A DNA stretch of 64,000 nucleotides from Raphanus sativus. Lineage: Eukaryota; Streptophyta; Magnoliopsida; Brassicales; Brassicaceae. The position numbers were made by a program, and so were the translations under genes. Below, one piece after another: positions 33,688 to 46,200 of this stretch (the stretch's first letter is position 1; the number at the start of each line of letters is the position of its first letter). The notes beneath the pieces were generated by a model. The model did not search any database. It was not told the DNA's origin and saw only the letters and a list, made by a program, of their open reading frames with translations. The stretch lies in assembly GCF_000801105.2 (NCBI RefSeq), contig NW_026615385.1, forward strand, positions 1 to 64,000. Reading direction: 5' to 3'.

Positions 33688-35820
33688 TTGTGTCGATTGT
33701 TATATTGTCCTTTAAGGTTTGTGTCGATTGTTATATTTCTACTCCTCACTTCAGATGTATCATTATTCTTTATGTAAGGTTTGATTATTAATCTACTACT
33801 AATTGAATAATATGTTTAATCAATATTATCTATTCATTTGATTATTAAACATTTGCATTATATTTTCCGACAAAAGAACTATTCACTCATTGTTATAAAA
33901 CTCTTGATTTAGGAAATGTCTGTAGTTATAAAATGATATATATTTTTAAATAGGTAACTAATAAAGAATAAAATATGTTGCAAACTTTAGTAATAAAGTT
34001 TAAAATAATTGTTAAAATGCATATGGCAAAAAATGTATAATTATGCAACTTGATATATTTAATTTAGTTAAAAAGTTTATTAAACTAAATTAATATATAT
34101 TTAATTTAGTTAAAAAGTATATTAAACTAAATCAATATCAACGATAAATATGATTAAATATAAATATAAAAATTAAATTTCTCAAAAAATTAAAACAAAA
34201 AATATAATTAATGTAACATATAAATTATTTATTTTTTAGGGTTGGAGTATGAGACCAACAATCTTATCACAAGTTCACAACAGAAATAAGAGCCCTTTTA
34301 TTTTAGTCGGCCGAAGATTATAACCTAATAACTGATGATCTATCACTGACATTTTGTTTGGAACATGACACTAAAGCTAAATATTTATTTAATTGTATTC
34401 TTTTCTTGATAACAAAAATTAAGCATTTTTAAATTGGTCCACTTATCGATATTATCTATCTTTTTTTTTGTCAAATCGATATTATCTATCTAATTATATT
34501 TTATTTTTCTTTAAGATATAGAAAGTGTTTGAGTAGTCACTTTCCGTTTCCAGATTGAGAGTATTTCATCAATTTCGACGTTATATCTTTTCACAGTTTA
34601 GACTTGAGATTAATTAAAAGTGCTTCATTTCTTTTATTATAAATGCTGTTTAAGGTTTTTACGCAAAAATTAAGAAAATAATTTATTTCTAATTAATGAA
34701 TTAAAATAAAAGTAAAAACTGAAAAAATATTTAATATTTACTTTACAAAATAAAATGATACTTATAATGAATAAATTTAAAGATAAAACAATATTTAACA
34801 TGAAACAGAGGACCTATCTATCAAATATTAATTTTTTTCAAAAGAATTGACACAAGACAGTTTAAAACTTGGATACACAAGCTTAATAACAATAGTTGAC
34901 AAAAAAAGTTCTTTATCATTTTTCTAGATTAAAATGTATAATCTGTGGAACGGAAGGTGTGTTAATTTGTTGAAGGCTAAAACTTCTTGTTATCTTACTC
35001 TACCATCATCACACGATTTCCCCTCCCCTTCGTGCTTTTGCCTAGCTCATACGGTTTGGCAAATAATTTTTTTTCAAAAGAATCGACACGTTTGTCTGTT
35101 TTTTTCTGACGAACAACACGTTTGTCTGTTCCACCGCAATACTTGGTTCTAAATGTTACTAACTTATTTATGTAACATTAACAGAATGTAAGAACGTTTC
35201 CTTGTTATATTTATGTAACATTTAGAACTAAGTATTATAAGTTAGTAACATTACATATTTTACTCAAGATCAAGAACATGAAACGTGTCAATTGAAATAT
35301 TCACAGATCATTAATTAATAACTAGATAAACTATTTTCACGCATGGCTACTTTTGTTTTGTTTTTACGCATGTGTACGTGGTCCTGACAAAGACTAAACA
35401 CCGTTCATGTTCCTTTCTCCAATTTCGGTTAACAGTAATCGATGGCTAGCTGGTTAATAATTGAAGTTTAGAACTTTATCAAAAAGTTGTAATTATAACA
35501 TAATTGTGGTCGATAATTCTTAAAACCTTTTGTACAATCAGTCTGACGGTTATAGTTTATATCAAGTTGGTTCAGAGAATTTGATTATAAGAAACTAAAA
35601 AGTTTAAATAATAAAGCATGCAGTAGGTAATGGAACTTTCATAAACGTGGTCCAAAATCTTATACTCAGTACATAATTGGCTGGACACAAAAACCTCTAG
35701 TCGATACAATGGTTTCTTCTGTTTTATCCTTCATTGATTAGAACTTTAATCCAACGATATATGATTTTTCGTATCAGTCAAAATCATAATAATAATGATG
35801 CGTATCAAATTGCATATGCT
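33688..35820. other. AT-rich intergenic DNA
   Basis: No gene found. A ~22-bp inverted repeat (AATACTTGGTTCTAAATGTT, about 35139, against about 35216-35241) could fold into a short hairpin. Confidence 0.4.
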
Positions 35821-35821
35821 A

Positions 35822-36030
35822 ATCCCCTATATATTAATTGAGAAACATTTCGAAAATTAGAACCTTAGTTTTGTATTAATTAAAAAAAGCCCCTATCCTA
35901 CGTGTTATTCAATTAGAATGTTAATTAGGGTGACGTATCAGCTGAAAAATCAATTAAGAAATTGGTGAGTCCATAAATTAAATTCTAGAGAATCTTATAA
36001 TAAAGAGATGTATGTGGCACAGGTATAACG
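35822..36030 (+). mobile_element. Basho/Helitron-like 5' end, copy 1
   Basis: TCCCCTATATATTAATTGAGA followed by AACATTT..AAAATTAGAACC. The same sequence start recurs at 37382 and, more weakly, at 39240. These look like 5' ends of a Helitron family. The 3' borders were not found. Confidence 0.4.
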
Positions 36031-36347
36031 ACGACATACCTTATATTAAACGTACAAACTTATGATTTGTATTTGCATTTACGGTGTTGTTTATTATTTA
36101 TATATGGCGCATGTATATAACTCTGATGTAAACGTATGTGTATTCTATGCAAGTTCAGTTGACAGCAACAACTTCAACATTACTCACTTTAATCGAAAGC
36201 CATTATAGCCATTGTGTTTTCTAAGATTTTGTATTTTGTTTACCATTATAGCCATTGTAGGATGTCACTAAAGTGCTGTAATTAATTGCAGGGATTTGGA
36301 AAAGATAAGAAGTTGGCCGATTTATAATTTTAATTAGAATCGAACCT

Positions 36348-36825
36348 TAGGGATGGGACGGATCGGATATCCGAGGTATATTAGAATATCCGAATCCGGA
36401 TCCGTCAGATCTGTAAAAATGCTACCCGGATCCGGGTTTGGACCATCCGGATATTCGGAGTTTGAATATCCGGACTAAAATCTAAATACCCGCGGATATC
36501 CAGATCCAAATGTTTTTTTTAAAATTAAAAACTTACTAATTGACCACTTATTTAGTCTATTTAAAATTATTAAAAAAAAGAAAATTGAAAAATCATTGAA
36601 ATTTAATAAAACTAATATTTTAGTTATTTTATATATAAACTATATCTGGTATACATATATAAATATAATTATATTTTACATATATAATAGATTCGGATCC
36701 GGATACCCGGACCTAAAATTTTATTTACCCGGATCCATATCCGGATCCGCCAGATCCGGGCTCTATAGATATCCATTTTTCGGACCGGATCGGATCGCAG
36801 ATCCGGATTTTAAATCCCAAGCCTA
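36348..36825. mobile_element. MITE-like element built of CCGGAT motifs
   Basis: Starts TAGGGATGGGACGGATCGGA and ends CAGATCC..AATCCCAAGCCTA, giving short inverted ends. Both flanks are packed with GGATCCGG/CCGGATAT motifs, with AT-rich DNA between. Similar TAGGGGTGGG elements are common in crucifers. The transposon class is uncertain. Confidence 0.5.
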
Positions 36826-37380
36826 CCGAACACTATTGAAGTAGAACATTCGGTATGTATAAAAAAATTATGTCATCGAATTATGTATGGAATATAAATT
36901 TTCGTAAACCAGCATTTATACATCGAATTATATCAGTTATTCATGTGTAAATTATGTGTGAATGATATTTTCCTTATTATACGATTGACTAATAATAATG
37001 TACGTGTCTTATCGTATAACGGAAAATATATTCGCCTTGATACACAATTCAGAACGATGAAAATACGGAAAGTTATATTAAATATTCGAAAACTTTTTCC
37101 CCAAGACAAGATTTATAAATATATGGGAGTCAGTTGAGGAAAACTAAATTGATTACACTTACACAGAATTAAATTATTCTTTGTTTAAGTTATTAAGGTA
37201 CCAAATTGAATTAGTGGTATATAAATGTAGGGTATTAGAGTTCGAAGAAACAAATTGTTAACATCCAACCCATGAATATTTTTTTAAATAAATTATCGAC
37301 TATATGCAAAACAAATTTTCAAGTTACAAAAAAAAAAGCAAAACAATTTTTCAAATTGAATTGAACAGATAAAAAACAAA
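36826..37380. other. AT-rich DNA, nothing recognised
   Basis: No supported gene or repeat end. Confidence 0.35.
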
Positions 37381-38884
37381 ATCCCCTATATATTAAAGGA
37401 GAAACATTTTGAAAATAATTACCTCAATTTTGTAGTATTTAAAAAAGCCTCCTTGTCCATGTATCACTCAATTAGGATGCTAATTTATCCTATGTGTCAT
37501 GCTTAGATTGAAATTGAAAAAGTGAATGATCCAATTTAATTAATTTATTTTTCTTTCCTTAAATAAAACCTACAGAATTACCATAAATGACTAATATATA
37601 TATGACAATTAAAGATTCTAATAATAAAGATTTGATAAAAATTTATCTACTCCATCATTTTTTTTAATTTATATTATTAAAATAAATTAAACAATCAAAT
37701 TAGCTACAAAATTAAAAATTTAGATTTTTTAAATATTATATTTTTTGAATTTAAAAAAGACAATAAATGACTAAAACTATTAAAATTATTATGTTAAAAT
37801 TAATGATCAAAAGTTTAACATTTTTATTATAAGAAGATACACATGATTTTAAAATCATATGAGTAAAAAGTATCATTTAATAATAAAACAAATATATATA
37901 TATAGATTAAAATATATACCATATAAGATTACATAAATATTTTAATATTAAAACTTTCAATTAATTTTCAAGAAAATTATAAATTATAAACTTATTATAT
38001 AAGCGCTGATCATAGAACCATATGATTATGAAGTCTCATTTAATAAATAACTATATAAAATATACTATTCTTAGAAAAATATGTTGGTCTATCTAAACTT
38101 ATATTACACTTTTAATTAAACTAACTATCGAATTGATAAATAATGTACAAAAAAACAATCTCGCACTTTCCTTAAATAAAGTTACGAAATTACCTAATAT
38201 GATGAACGTATGTATATATGAAAATTAATTATTCTGAATAATAAATATTTAATAAAAAATTGTATCTTGGTTCTTTATTTATTTATTTTTTTATATTATT
38301 AAAGATATTAAACAATCACACTAACTATATAATAAAAACATTTAGATTTTTTCTTAAATGTTATATTTTGAATTTTTGAAAACGTCTATTAATTATTAGA
38401 AATTTGAAGATCCCACTTTGAAAATTTATGATCAATAGCTTAATTTGTTTTGCTATAATAAGATACAAATGATCATAAAATTGTATTAATATGAACTTTT
38501 ATTAAATAAATATTTAAATTAAATAACTTTCCTTAAATAAAAGCTACGAAATTACGTAATATGATTAACGTATATACGAAAATTAATGATTATGAATAAT
38601 AAATATTTGATAACAATTTTTTTATCTTATTCTTTTTTTAATTTTATATTATTAAAAGATATTAAATAATCACAATAACTATATAATAAAAACATTTACA
38701 TTTTTCTTATATGTTATATTTGAATTTTTCAAAAACATCTATAAATTATTAGAAATTTGAAGATCCCACTTTGAAAATTTTGTGATCATTAGTTTAATTT
38801 GTTTTGTTATAATAAGATACAAATGATCATAAAATTGTATTAATATGAATTTTTATTTAATAAATATTCAAATTAAACCTCTGT
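37381..38884 (+). repeat. Basho/Helitron-like copy 2 with internal direct repeats
   Basis: Starts ATCCCCTATATATTAAAGGA. A block around CTTAAATAAA..TACGAAATTAC..TATGA occurs near 37558, 38170 and 38528. The last two copies are about 358 bp apart and very similar over 300 bases. Non-coding. Confidence 0.5.
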
Positions 38885-40015
38885 AATATATATATATATA
38901 TATATACTCGATTTAAAGCAACAAGATTGGCTGCATCAATTTAATCGTTCAGTTGAAACCTTTCAAAACTATATGGAAGACTAAAGTCAAAGTAATTCGT
39001 TTTTGGAAATAATATGTCTTGGTTCTAAAATCATTAAAATGTTCTTAATTATGTGAAAGTTAAATATTAAAAATTTGTAGAACATGTTTTGGAATAAAAA
39101 TGACTTATTGACCACATTACAGTTTTTATAGATATAAACAGGGTGATAAAAAAATTAAAACCCAAATCGATCAGGCTCATCATAAATTCAAAATAGATTT
39201 CGGTCCGCAATTACAATTACAAATGTTCAGCTCAACATATCCCCTATATATTAAATCATTTGAATCACTTGAACTATAATTAAGTAACAATTTACTACAA
39301 CTAAGGCTTCTTATTTTCTTAGTCTTTTTTTTGATCTTTTTGGCTTTATCTTAACAGTAACTAAATTGAAGTAAAGATTATAAATTTGATGGATAACAAT
39401 TAGTTGAAATTCTTTACAATTATTTTTTATCTTTAAACAAACATAGTTGTGTTCAATCGAAGACATATTAATTTGATGAACACTAAATATGGAAGAATAA
39501 TAAAACTTTTCTTTCATGCTTCTGTTTTATTTTTTATTTTTATTTTTTAAATTTAGAGCTTTGATATTAATTTTAGATTTGATTATTTTATTAGATGATA
39601 GAAACATTTTTTTGTTTTTTATTCTTAAAATCATCATGTTGGCGACTATGAAAAACAAAATTATGTTAACTAAATCCAATATAAGATTGAAACAAAATAC
39701 TTTAAAAAACACAAAACATTTATCAGAGCACAATCAAATAAAAGTTAACTATAGTAAATAGAAAACTAAAAAAGCATTGTTAATAATGCCTCTTAAAAGT
39801 AAACTATGTAAACTAAATCTAATATAAAACTGAAACAAAAATCTTAACAAACTACAAAAGATTTATAAGAACACAATAAAAAAAAAATTAACCAAAATAA
39901 ATAGAAAGTAAAAAAAAAAAATTCTGCCAAAAAGGCCATACTATTAAATCTTTCTATACAAATGAATAGAATTCTTTTTTTTTCTCCCTTTTACATATAT
40001 TTTTGTCAATATTTA
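38885..40015. other. AT-rich DNA with a TA microsatellite and a weak Helitron-like start
   Basis: A TA run lies at about 38886-38907. CCCCTATATATTAAATC at 39240 resembles the starts at 35823 and 37383. The short open frames in AT-rich DNA look random. Confidence 0.35.
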
Positions 40016-40746
40016 CTAGGAGTGGGTAAAAAACCAAACCAAACCAAACCAAATCGAACCAAACCATACCAAACCAAATCGATCCAGCCAAATTCAAATC
40101 AATCCAAACCAAACCAACATATATGTTTAAACCATTTGGTTTAGGATTTTATTAACCCAAATGGTTTGGTTTGGTTTGAGTTTAAACCAAACCAAACCGA
40201 AAAACCGGGAATATTTTTAGTTAGATTAATTAAATACTAATTATATTAAAATTTAATATATTTAACCATTTAATGTAGAGAACTAAACAAAAATTTATAC
40301 ATTTTATTTCTAAAGGAATAGAATAAACACAACTAAAAATAAAAATAAAATAAAAGATATGAATCTCATACGGTAACATTCAAAACCGAACGTATGCTAG
40401 TTATATTAGTTTTGAAAATTATAATACAAATTATTGGACTATATCTTCTATATTTTTACTGTGATGGTAATTTTATATATAAATATGAAAAAATAATGAT
40501 TTAGTGTCAAATGATAATTTATTTATTTATGTTTTATAAATTATATTTTTGTAACTGAATTAGAACAAAACTAAAGAATTATGTCGATCGAACTGAAAAA
40601 CACAAATAAAATCAAATTAAACCAAACTAAATACAAACCAATCCGAACTAAAACTGAACTGAACACAAACCAACCGAAATAAAATCGAACATAAACCAAA
40701 CCAAACTAATTTGAGTTGAATTTAGTTAATGTTTTCTTACACCTAA
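40016..40746. mobile_element. MITE-like element with AACCA repeats at both ends
   Basis: Begins TAGGAGTGGGTAAAAAACC and ends near CTTACACCTAA, which is roughly its inverse. Both ends are made of ACCAAACCAAACC-type repeats, and the middle is AT-rich. It has the same layout as 36348-36825 with a different repeat motif. The class is uncertain. Confidence 0.4.
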
Positions 40747-40869
40747 ATAAACCAAACTAAAGTGAATCCAAACCGAACGAGAGTAATAAAATAAATATCA
40801 AGAAATTAAGAGGAAACCTAACATGGTCTATAACATTCCAAAATTTAGTTTCAAAACAGAGAGAAAAAT

Positions 40870-41107
40870 TCTAAATTTGTATGCAGTATATAAGGATGCG
40901 GGGTCGAGACTCAAACACTGTTTTAGTTTCGACCCACCTACTATGCAAAATTAAGTCATAATTGTTCCTGGACAGCCACACGGGTATATACCTTTTATTT
41001 TCGACCAATTTCGAAAGTTCGGTGCGCGAATCTGTTTATAGATGGCGAATTTCTAGGAGATTAGTGTGGACCTCTCTGTGGATCTGAAATTTACTCCTCA
41101 GTCATCA
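40870..41107 (+). mobile_element. Possible SINE-like or LINE-tail retroposon
   Basis: GGGTCGAGACTC at about 40901 resembles a polymerase III B box. The segment ends with a TCATCAAAAAAA tail like those of the LINE copies here. No target-site duplication or clear A box was found. Confidence 0.25.
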
Positions 41108-42299
41108 AAAAAAGTATATTTCACACACAAAAACTATCGAAGTAGTTTGTTAGTCGCTGTTTTGTGGAATTAAACTATATGATTTGGCAAACCTACTTTA
41201 CACTAGTTTCTTTATGTACCAGATTACCTTATGATAATGATGGAGAGTAGGTTGTACATATATGAAGCATATGATAATCAATGAAGGCAAAGATGGGTTT
41301 AGGGTAAGGACCACTTATATACCGAAAAGTCCAGACTCGCACACTTATTAAGCCTTTCTTGTTAAAATAAATGCTCTCTCGCACCCTCTTTTTCTAATTA
41401 GGACTCCTCCCATCCTTTCAAAGGCTTTGGCCGGACTCTATACATATATCCTCATTGATTGTAAATGATCTCAAAGTCAAAACAATCCTCTGAGGAGTTT
41501 TTTTTCTTCTGAAACAAGTTATATATTGACCAGAAACAATATATACACATCTCTACTCAACCTAGACTAGTGTCTAATCAATACGTTCAATTCCATGTAT
41601 AGTTATGTTATTGATCAAAATTACATATGACTATGTATAGTTTTATCAAGGTATGTCATGCTTGGCTTTTTCTCGATCTAATGAGGATATGGGAGCAAGA
41701 AAGGAAAATGTAGACTTACAAAATAGGGTTTCTCTGTATTTATAAAATAAAATTCTTTTCAGTGGCACTTTTTAGTAAAAGGACCGGAATGCATGTCCTA
41801 AACCGGGTCCTTTTATAGAGAAATGGTTTATGATATAAATTAGTTGTAGGTTTTTTGGACCGACGCGATCTCCGTAAAGTCACTCGTGTTAATCTAATTA
41901 TCATTAAAAAGGTGTTAATCAAACCAGATCGACCATTATTGATTGTGAAAAGGTATGATAATAATACATATAAGATCGGTCGCCATCGAAGAGGTAGTGA
42001 TGAAGTAGAAGGCCGTCCAATTTTTAAATATTATATTTTTGCTTTACTTAAACTAAAAAATGGAGAATCGGTGGTGTGATAATGGTAACAACATGCTCCA
42101 GTTGTCAAAATGAGCCCAGAGTCTAGGATTCTCTCTAGCTAACCTTCTCTTTAAAGGAAAATATAATGTCTTTTAAGTATGCATCTTGACAAGTCCATGT
42201 GCAAAAAGGAAAAAAATGTTAAACGTAAGGTATGTAACTGTGGATAACTAATTCATTACCCTGTTTTACATACACACTATTCAATGACAAATATAGTGT
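41108..42299. other. Intergenic DNA, nothing recognised
   Basis: Slightly less AT-rich than its neighbours, but no convincing coding frame or repeat end. Confidence 0.35.
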
Positions 42300-42307
42300 A
42301 TTGGCTT
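42300..42307 (+). repeat. Left 8-bp target-site duplication of hAT element
   Basis: ATTGGCTT, identical to 43142-43149. Confidence 0.9.
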
Positions 42308-43141
42308 CAGGGCCGTCTCAAACTTTTCAGAGACCCTGTTCAAAAAAAAAAAAAGACATTTTTTAATAATTTAAAATAGTTTTGATTTTTTTACAAAATA
42401 TCATTATAATATAAAATAAATACATTAATTCTATTATTTATAATCTAAATAACATCAGTTTCTAATTTTAATGTAAAATCATTGATCAAATCATTAAATT
42501 TCATTATTTAGATTTTTTAATGCAAAATCATAGATCAAATCATCAAATTTGATCATTATTCTAATTTTTTTAGTATTTTTTTACGTTTATTATATCCACA
42601 ATCAGAAATCATAATCTATAAATATAATAAAATAACAAAATCTGAATAGTAAGCTATATACTCTTGATTGGACAAGTCACTATTTTTGTTGTCAACAGAA
42701 GTTGTATGTTAGCTTTATTTTTTTTTGTTTGCTATTTTTAATTAAAATTGATGAAAAAAATATTTTGTTCTCCATATTTTTAATCACTAATTGATATTTT
42801 TTTCCTAAACATAATCAATTAGAATATTAACTTTCGATACTACCATTGAATATTCAAACACACATCACAACTATTTATTACTTTCCAAATATATATAATT
42901 GATATAAATATTAATTACTTCCTAATTTACAGTCTTTTTAGTTGGTTATATAAACAAAAAAATATAATTTACATTTATTGGTTATAAATACGAAACTAAA
43001 GTCAAATATAGTCATTCTGATTTTTTATAAAAATATGATTTAAATTTATAACTATTAGTAAGACAAAAAAAAAATATGGACCCTCTAAAATTTTGGACTC
43101 TGTTCGACCGCTCCACTTGCACGTGCTAAAAGACGGCCCTG
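42308..43141. mobile_element. Non-autonomous hAT element
   Basis: Terminal inverted repeats CAGGGCCGTCT (42308-42318) and AGACGGCCCTG (43131-43141), flanked by a perfect 8-bp duplication. It is 834 bp of AT-rich non-coding DNA. The 8-bp duplication and CAGGG ends place it in the hAT superfamily. Confidence 0.92.
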
Positions 43142-43149
43142 ATTGGCTT
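43142..43149 (+). repeat. Right 8-bp target-site duplication of hAT element
   Basis: ATTGGCTT. Confidence 0.9.
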
Positions 43150-43410
43150 ATGCTGCTATTGTTACTTTGTCACAATTAAACTTCTCTTTCTGTTCATATA
43201 TAATTCTTAGTTATATTTGTTTTTAATTATAATCTAATGTTAATAGTATCACTTAGCTTATACTAGAACTATCGAGCTACACCATATTGAGCTTAGAGAA
43301 GACATAAGAACTTAAATGAGCTAATATTCATGAGGCTTGTTAATATATATATGCATAAGAGTAGTATTAAGTTTAGTTGTATAAGATCATCTTCAATGGA
43401 TTATTCTATT

Positions 43411-43766
43411 TTTTTAAATAGAGTAGTTCTATAATATAGTTGGTTGTTATTCCAATGATATTCTATTTTATAGTAAAAAATAGAGCGATGATAAAAAATA
43501 TATTATATATATATAGAGTAAACTTATTCTTCTACTCTATTATAGAATAAAAAATAGAGTATCAATGAAGTACTTTTATTCTATTTCTTTCTAAAATAGA
43601 ATAATTTTATAATATAGTTGGTAATTATTGCTCCAATAATATTCTATTTTAGAGTAAAAAATAGAGCGATGATAAAAAAATATTACATATATAGAGTAAA
43701 CTTATTATTTTAATCTATTATATAATGAAAAATAGAATATAAAAATGAAGTACTTTTCTCTAAACT
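43411..43766 (+). repeat. Tandem duplication, ~178-bp unit, TATAGAATA-rich
   Basis: ATAATATAGTTGGT..CCAAT.ATATTCTATTTTA and AAAATAGAGCGATGATAAAA each occur twice, about 178 bp apart. It resembles a tandemly duplicated MITE. The ends are unclear. Confidence 0.6.
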
Positions 43767-44737
43767 TTATTTTATAATGAAAAAAATATAGCATGAGGTT
43801 GGAGATATCCTAACAGCAACTACATCAAAGATATATTCAGTATTTCTCATCAAAAAAATATACAAAAAGTAGAAAGATGAAGAAAAAAAAGACAAAAAGA
43901 AAAAGAGATGAGAACTAATCGCTCTTAAAAAATTTCTCTGCAACATAATGTACTCATTTGACACTGTCAAATGCTTAGTAGTTTAGTTATTTTTCAAAGA
44001 ATACTTATTAATTGATAAATAATCATATTTGATAATATTATTATTATTATATTAGGTAGATGCTCTTGAGACAAATTTTACCACTAATGATGCCCTAAGT
44101 ATGTGGCCTTTAAGTATTTACATCCAATAAAAAAAACTATATAGTGATAGTGAAATTTTTTAGATTTGTTAAAGATGTAGATGAAATATAAATGCAAATA
44201 TATAAGGTGGGGTCGGTTTGTATGGAAGTATGGATACAAAGGGATCAACCCGCTGAGACTGTCTCAACTCTGAAGGCCACAAACACTGTATATATGTATT
44301 GAATTTGGATGCTTTCTTTGCAAAATATGATTTTATATGTTTTACACTATTATATATTATCACTAATTAAACTTCGTATATTATAATATTAATGTATTGA
44401 CTCCGTAGATAAATGATTATGCAGTAGCTGCGGAACTCAGCCTCCCACACTTAAATCTTGATAAATAACAATATGTATGCACCTATTTCTGCATTTCTAT
44501 TTTTGTATATTTTGGATAAATGTTCATGTATAGACATGTAGTAGTCATGTACGCATACCGGACCAAATTTTACAAATTTTCATTTATTTGATTGCATTTT
44601 AGGAGAGAGAAAATGGAGGGGACTGCAGTGTGGTCCTTGTAAGAAAAAGTGAGGCCCAAAATAAATACGACATAGATGTTTAATGGAAAAGCCCATTCTC
44701 TATCTATAGATGTTCATTGTTGTGTAGTGAAAAGTAC
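43767..44737. other. Intergenic DNA left of the Copia element
   Basis: No gene found. Confidence 0.35.
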
Positions 44738-44742
44738 ATAGG
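44738..44742 (+). repeat. Left 5-bp target-site duplication of Copia element
   Basis: ATAGG, identical to 49171-49175. Confidence 0.88.
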
Positions 44743-44998
44743 TGTTGTGAACTATTAGCTCAAATATATAAATCTGTATTTATATATTATATATTTGTGT
44801 TTATAGAATAAAGGGGAAATGGTAGACGAGAGTTTGAGAGAATAGAATTGTTTCTCTTCATCTTATTATTACAAATGATCGTGAAGTGATCATTTATATA
44901 GGGAGGTAAGTCGGTGAAACCAAACCGACATAATAGAAAAAGACAAAACAAAAGGATAAACATTATCCTTGTATTGGATAATCATCTATTATCTAACA
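44743..44998 (-). repeat. Copia LTR (3' LTR in element orientation)
   Basis: 256 bp. It differs from the right LTR by four substitutions and a 3-bp length change, by eye. Confidence 0.9.
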
Positions 44999-45144
44999 CT
45001 CCCCCTTGATTATCCAATTTGTATTACGTAGTGCCTCGTTAAAAACCTAGTCACGGAAAAACCCAATGGAATAAAAACCATGACAAGGGAAAAAGAGTAC
45101 ACTGACGTAGTCTCCCCCTGAGAGTAATGGACATAGCTTTTTCT

Positions 45145-45447
45145 TTATAGGTCACGCAAACGCCGCATCCCGATATCATTGTCATGTTTTTGGAATGTTG
45201 TAGTCGGAAGAGCTTTGGTGAATAAATCGGCTGGATTATCGCATGACCATTCATATTCTATGTCCACTTCTTTATTTTTTTCGAGCTCCCGAATGTACGA
45301 GAAAAATCTTGGAAGGATGTGCTTTGTTCTATCTCTCTTGATATATCCTTCAATGAGTTGAGTGAAGTAAGCCGAGTTATCTTCAAAAACTTTCGTCGGC
45401 TCTTTCTTGTTAACTACTCCACTTGAATCTTGTATCTGGTGACTCAT
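45145..45447 (-). pseudogene. Copia RNase H C-terminus
   Basis: Encodes KVFEDNSAYFTQLIEGYIKR, DRTKHILPRFF and DNPADLFTKALPTTTF, the conserved end of Copia polyproteins just before the 3' LTR. The frame ends shortly afterwards. The upstream reverse transcriptase is not readable as an open frame. Confidence 0.85.
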
Positions 45448-45649
45448 TGACCTTAACTACACATATTCGATATGCTTCGAAAAAGTCGAAACCCATGATC
45501 ATTTCTCGAAACTCCATGTGACCGCGGTTTCACCAATTGTAAAACCATATTCGTTTTGCCTTTGAATGTATCTGCAAAACCATACCAAACTCGGGTTTTC
45601 CAGAACAAATTAACCCAAAATCAATACGTACCTTGGAGAGAACATATAT

Positions 45650-46200
45650 GTTCGCGACGTCGTTACATGCTTTATGACCATTAGCATCTCCAAAGTAATT
45701 ATTTATATAAGATCTTACCAGAATCTTTTAAACAATATATTTTCAATACAGGTTCTTCTGGAACCTTTTTACTTATGTCTTCTTTCATACATTTTTCGGG
45801 GATTTTATCTTTCGAACCAGCTGATCTCCCCCTCTTTAACTGAACCCTAGGTTCATTCATTTTGTTTCCATCAGTTTGTTCCCCAAGAACAACCACTCTT
45901 GATGGAACATTTTCAGCGGGTATATATATGATTTTGTCATTCTTTTCGTATCTGTGAACGCATCTGGTAACTGGTTTGCCAAATTATGCAAATGCACAAT
46001 TTTCTAAACTTCCAGCTCTCTTTAATTTTTAGGGGGATCAAAGTGTAACAACAACTGTGTACACTATGTAATCTCTTTTATGAATTCCTCTAATTCCTCC
46101 CCCTAACGCTGGAACTCATTTTTATTAAGATGGCAATCGGCAAACCGTGCCGTAAGCATATCACCAGTTATTGGTTCCCGATATCTCATTTATGGCTTGT
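45650..46200 (-). pseudogene. Copia integrase/linker remnant
   Basis: The minus strand encodes HNLANQLPDAFTDTKRMTKS, KRGRSAGSKDKIPEK and, further upstream, REPITGDMLTARFADCHLNK. These are typical of the region after the Copia integrase core. Stops and shifts separate the pieces. Confidence 0.65.

Noticed and set aside
36596..36844. 82-codon plus-strand frame with repeated SGS/DPDL-like residues
   Set aside because: It only translates the CCGGAT repeat motifs of the MITE-like element.
42120..42310. Gene remnant left of the hAT element
   Set aside because: No reading frame or splice pattern could be supported.
44390..44460. Possible microRNA precursor (GC-richer spot with CAGTAGCTGCGG)
   Set aside because: No convincing opposite arm and no recognised mature microRNA sequence.
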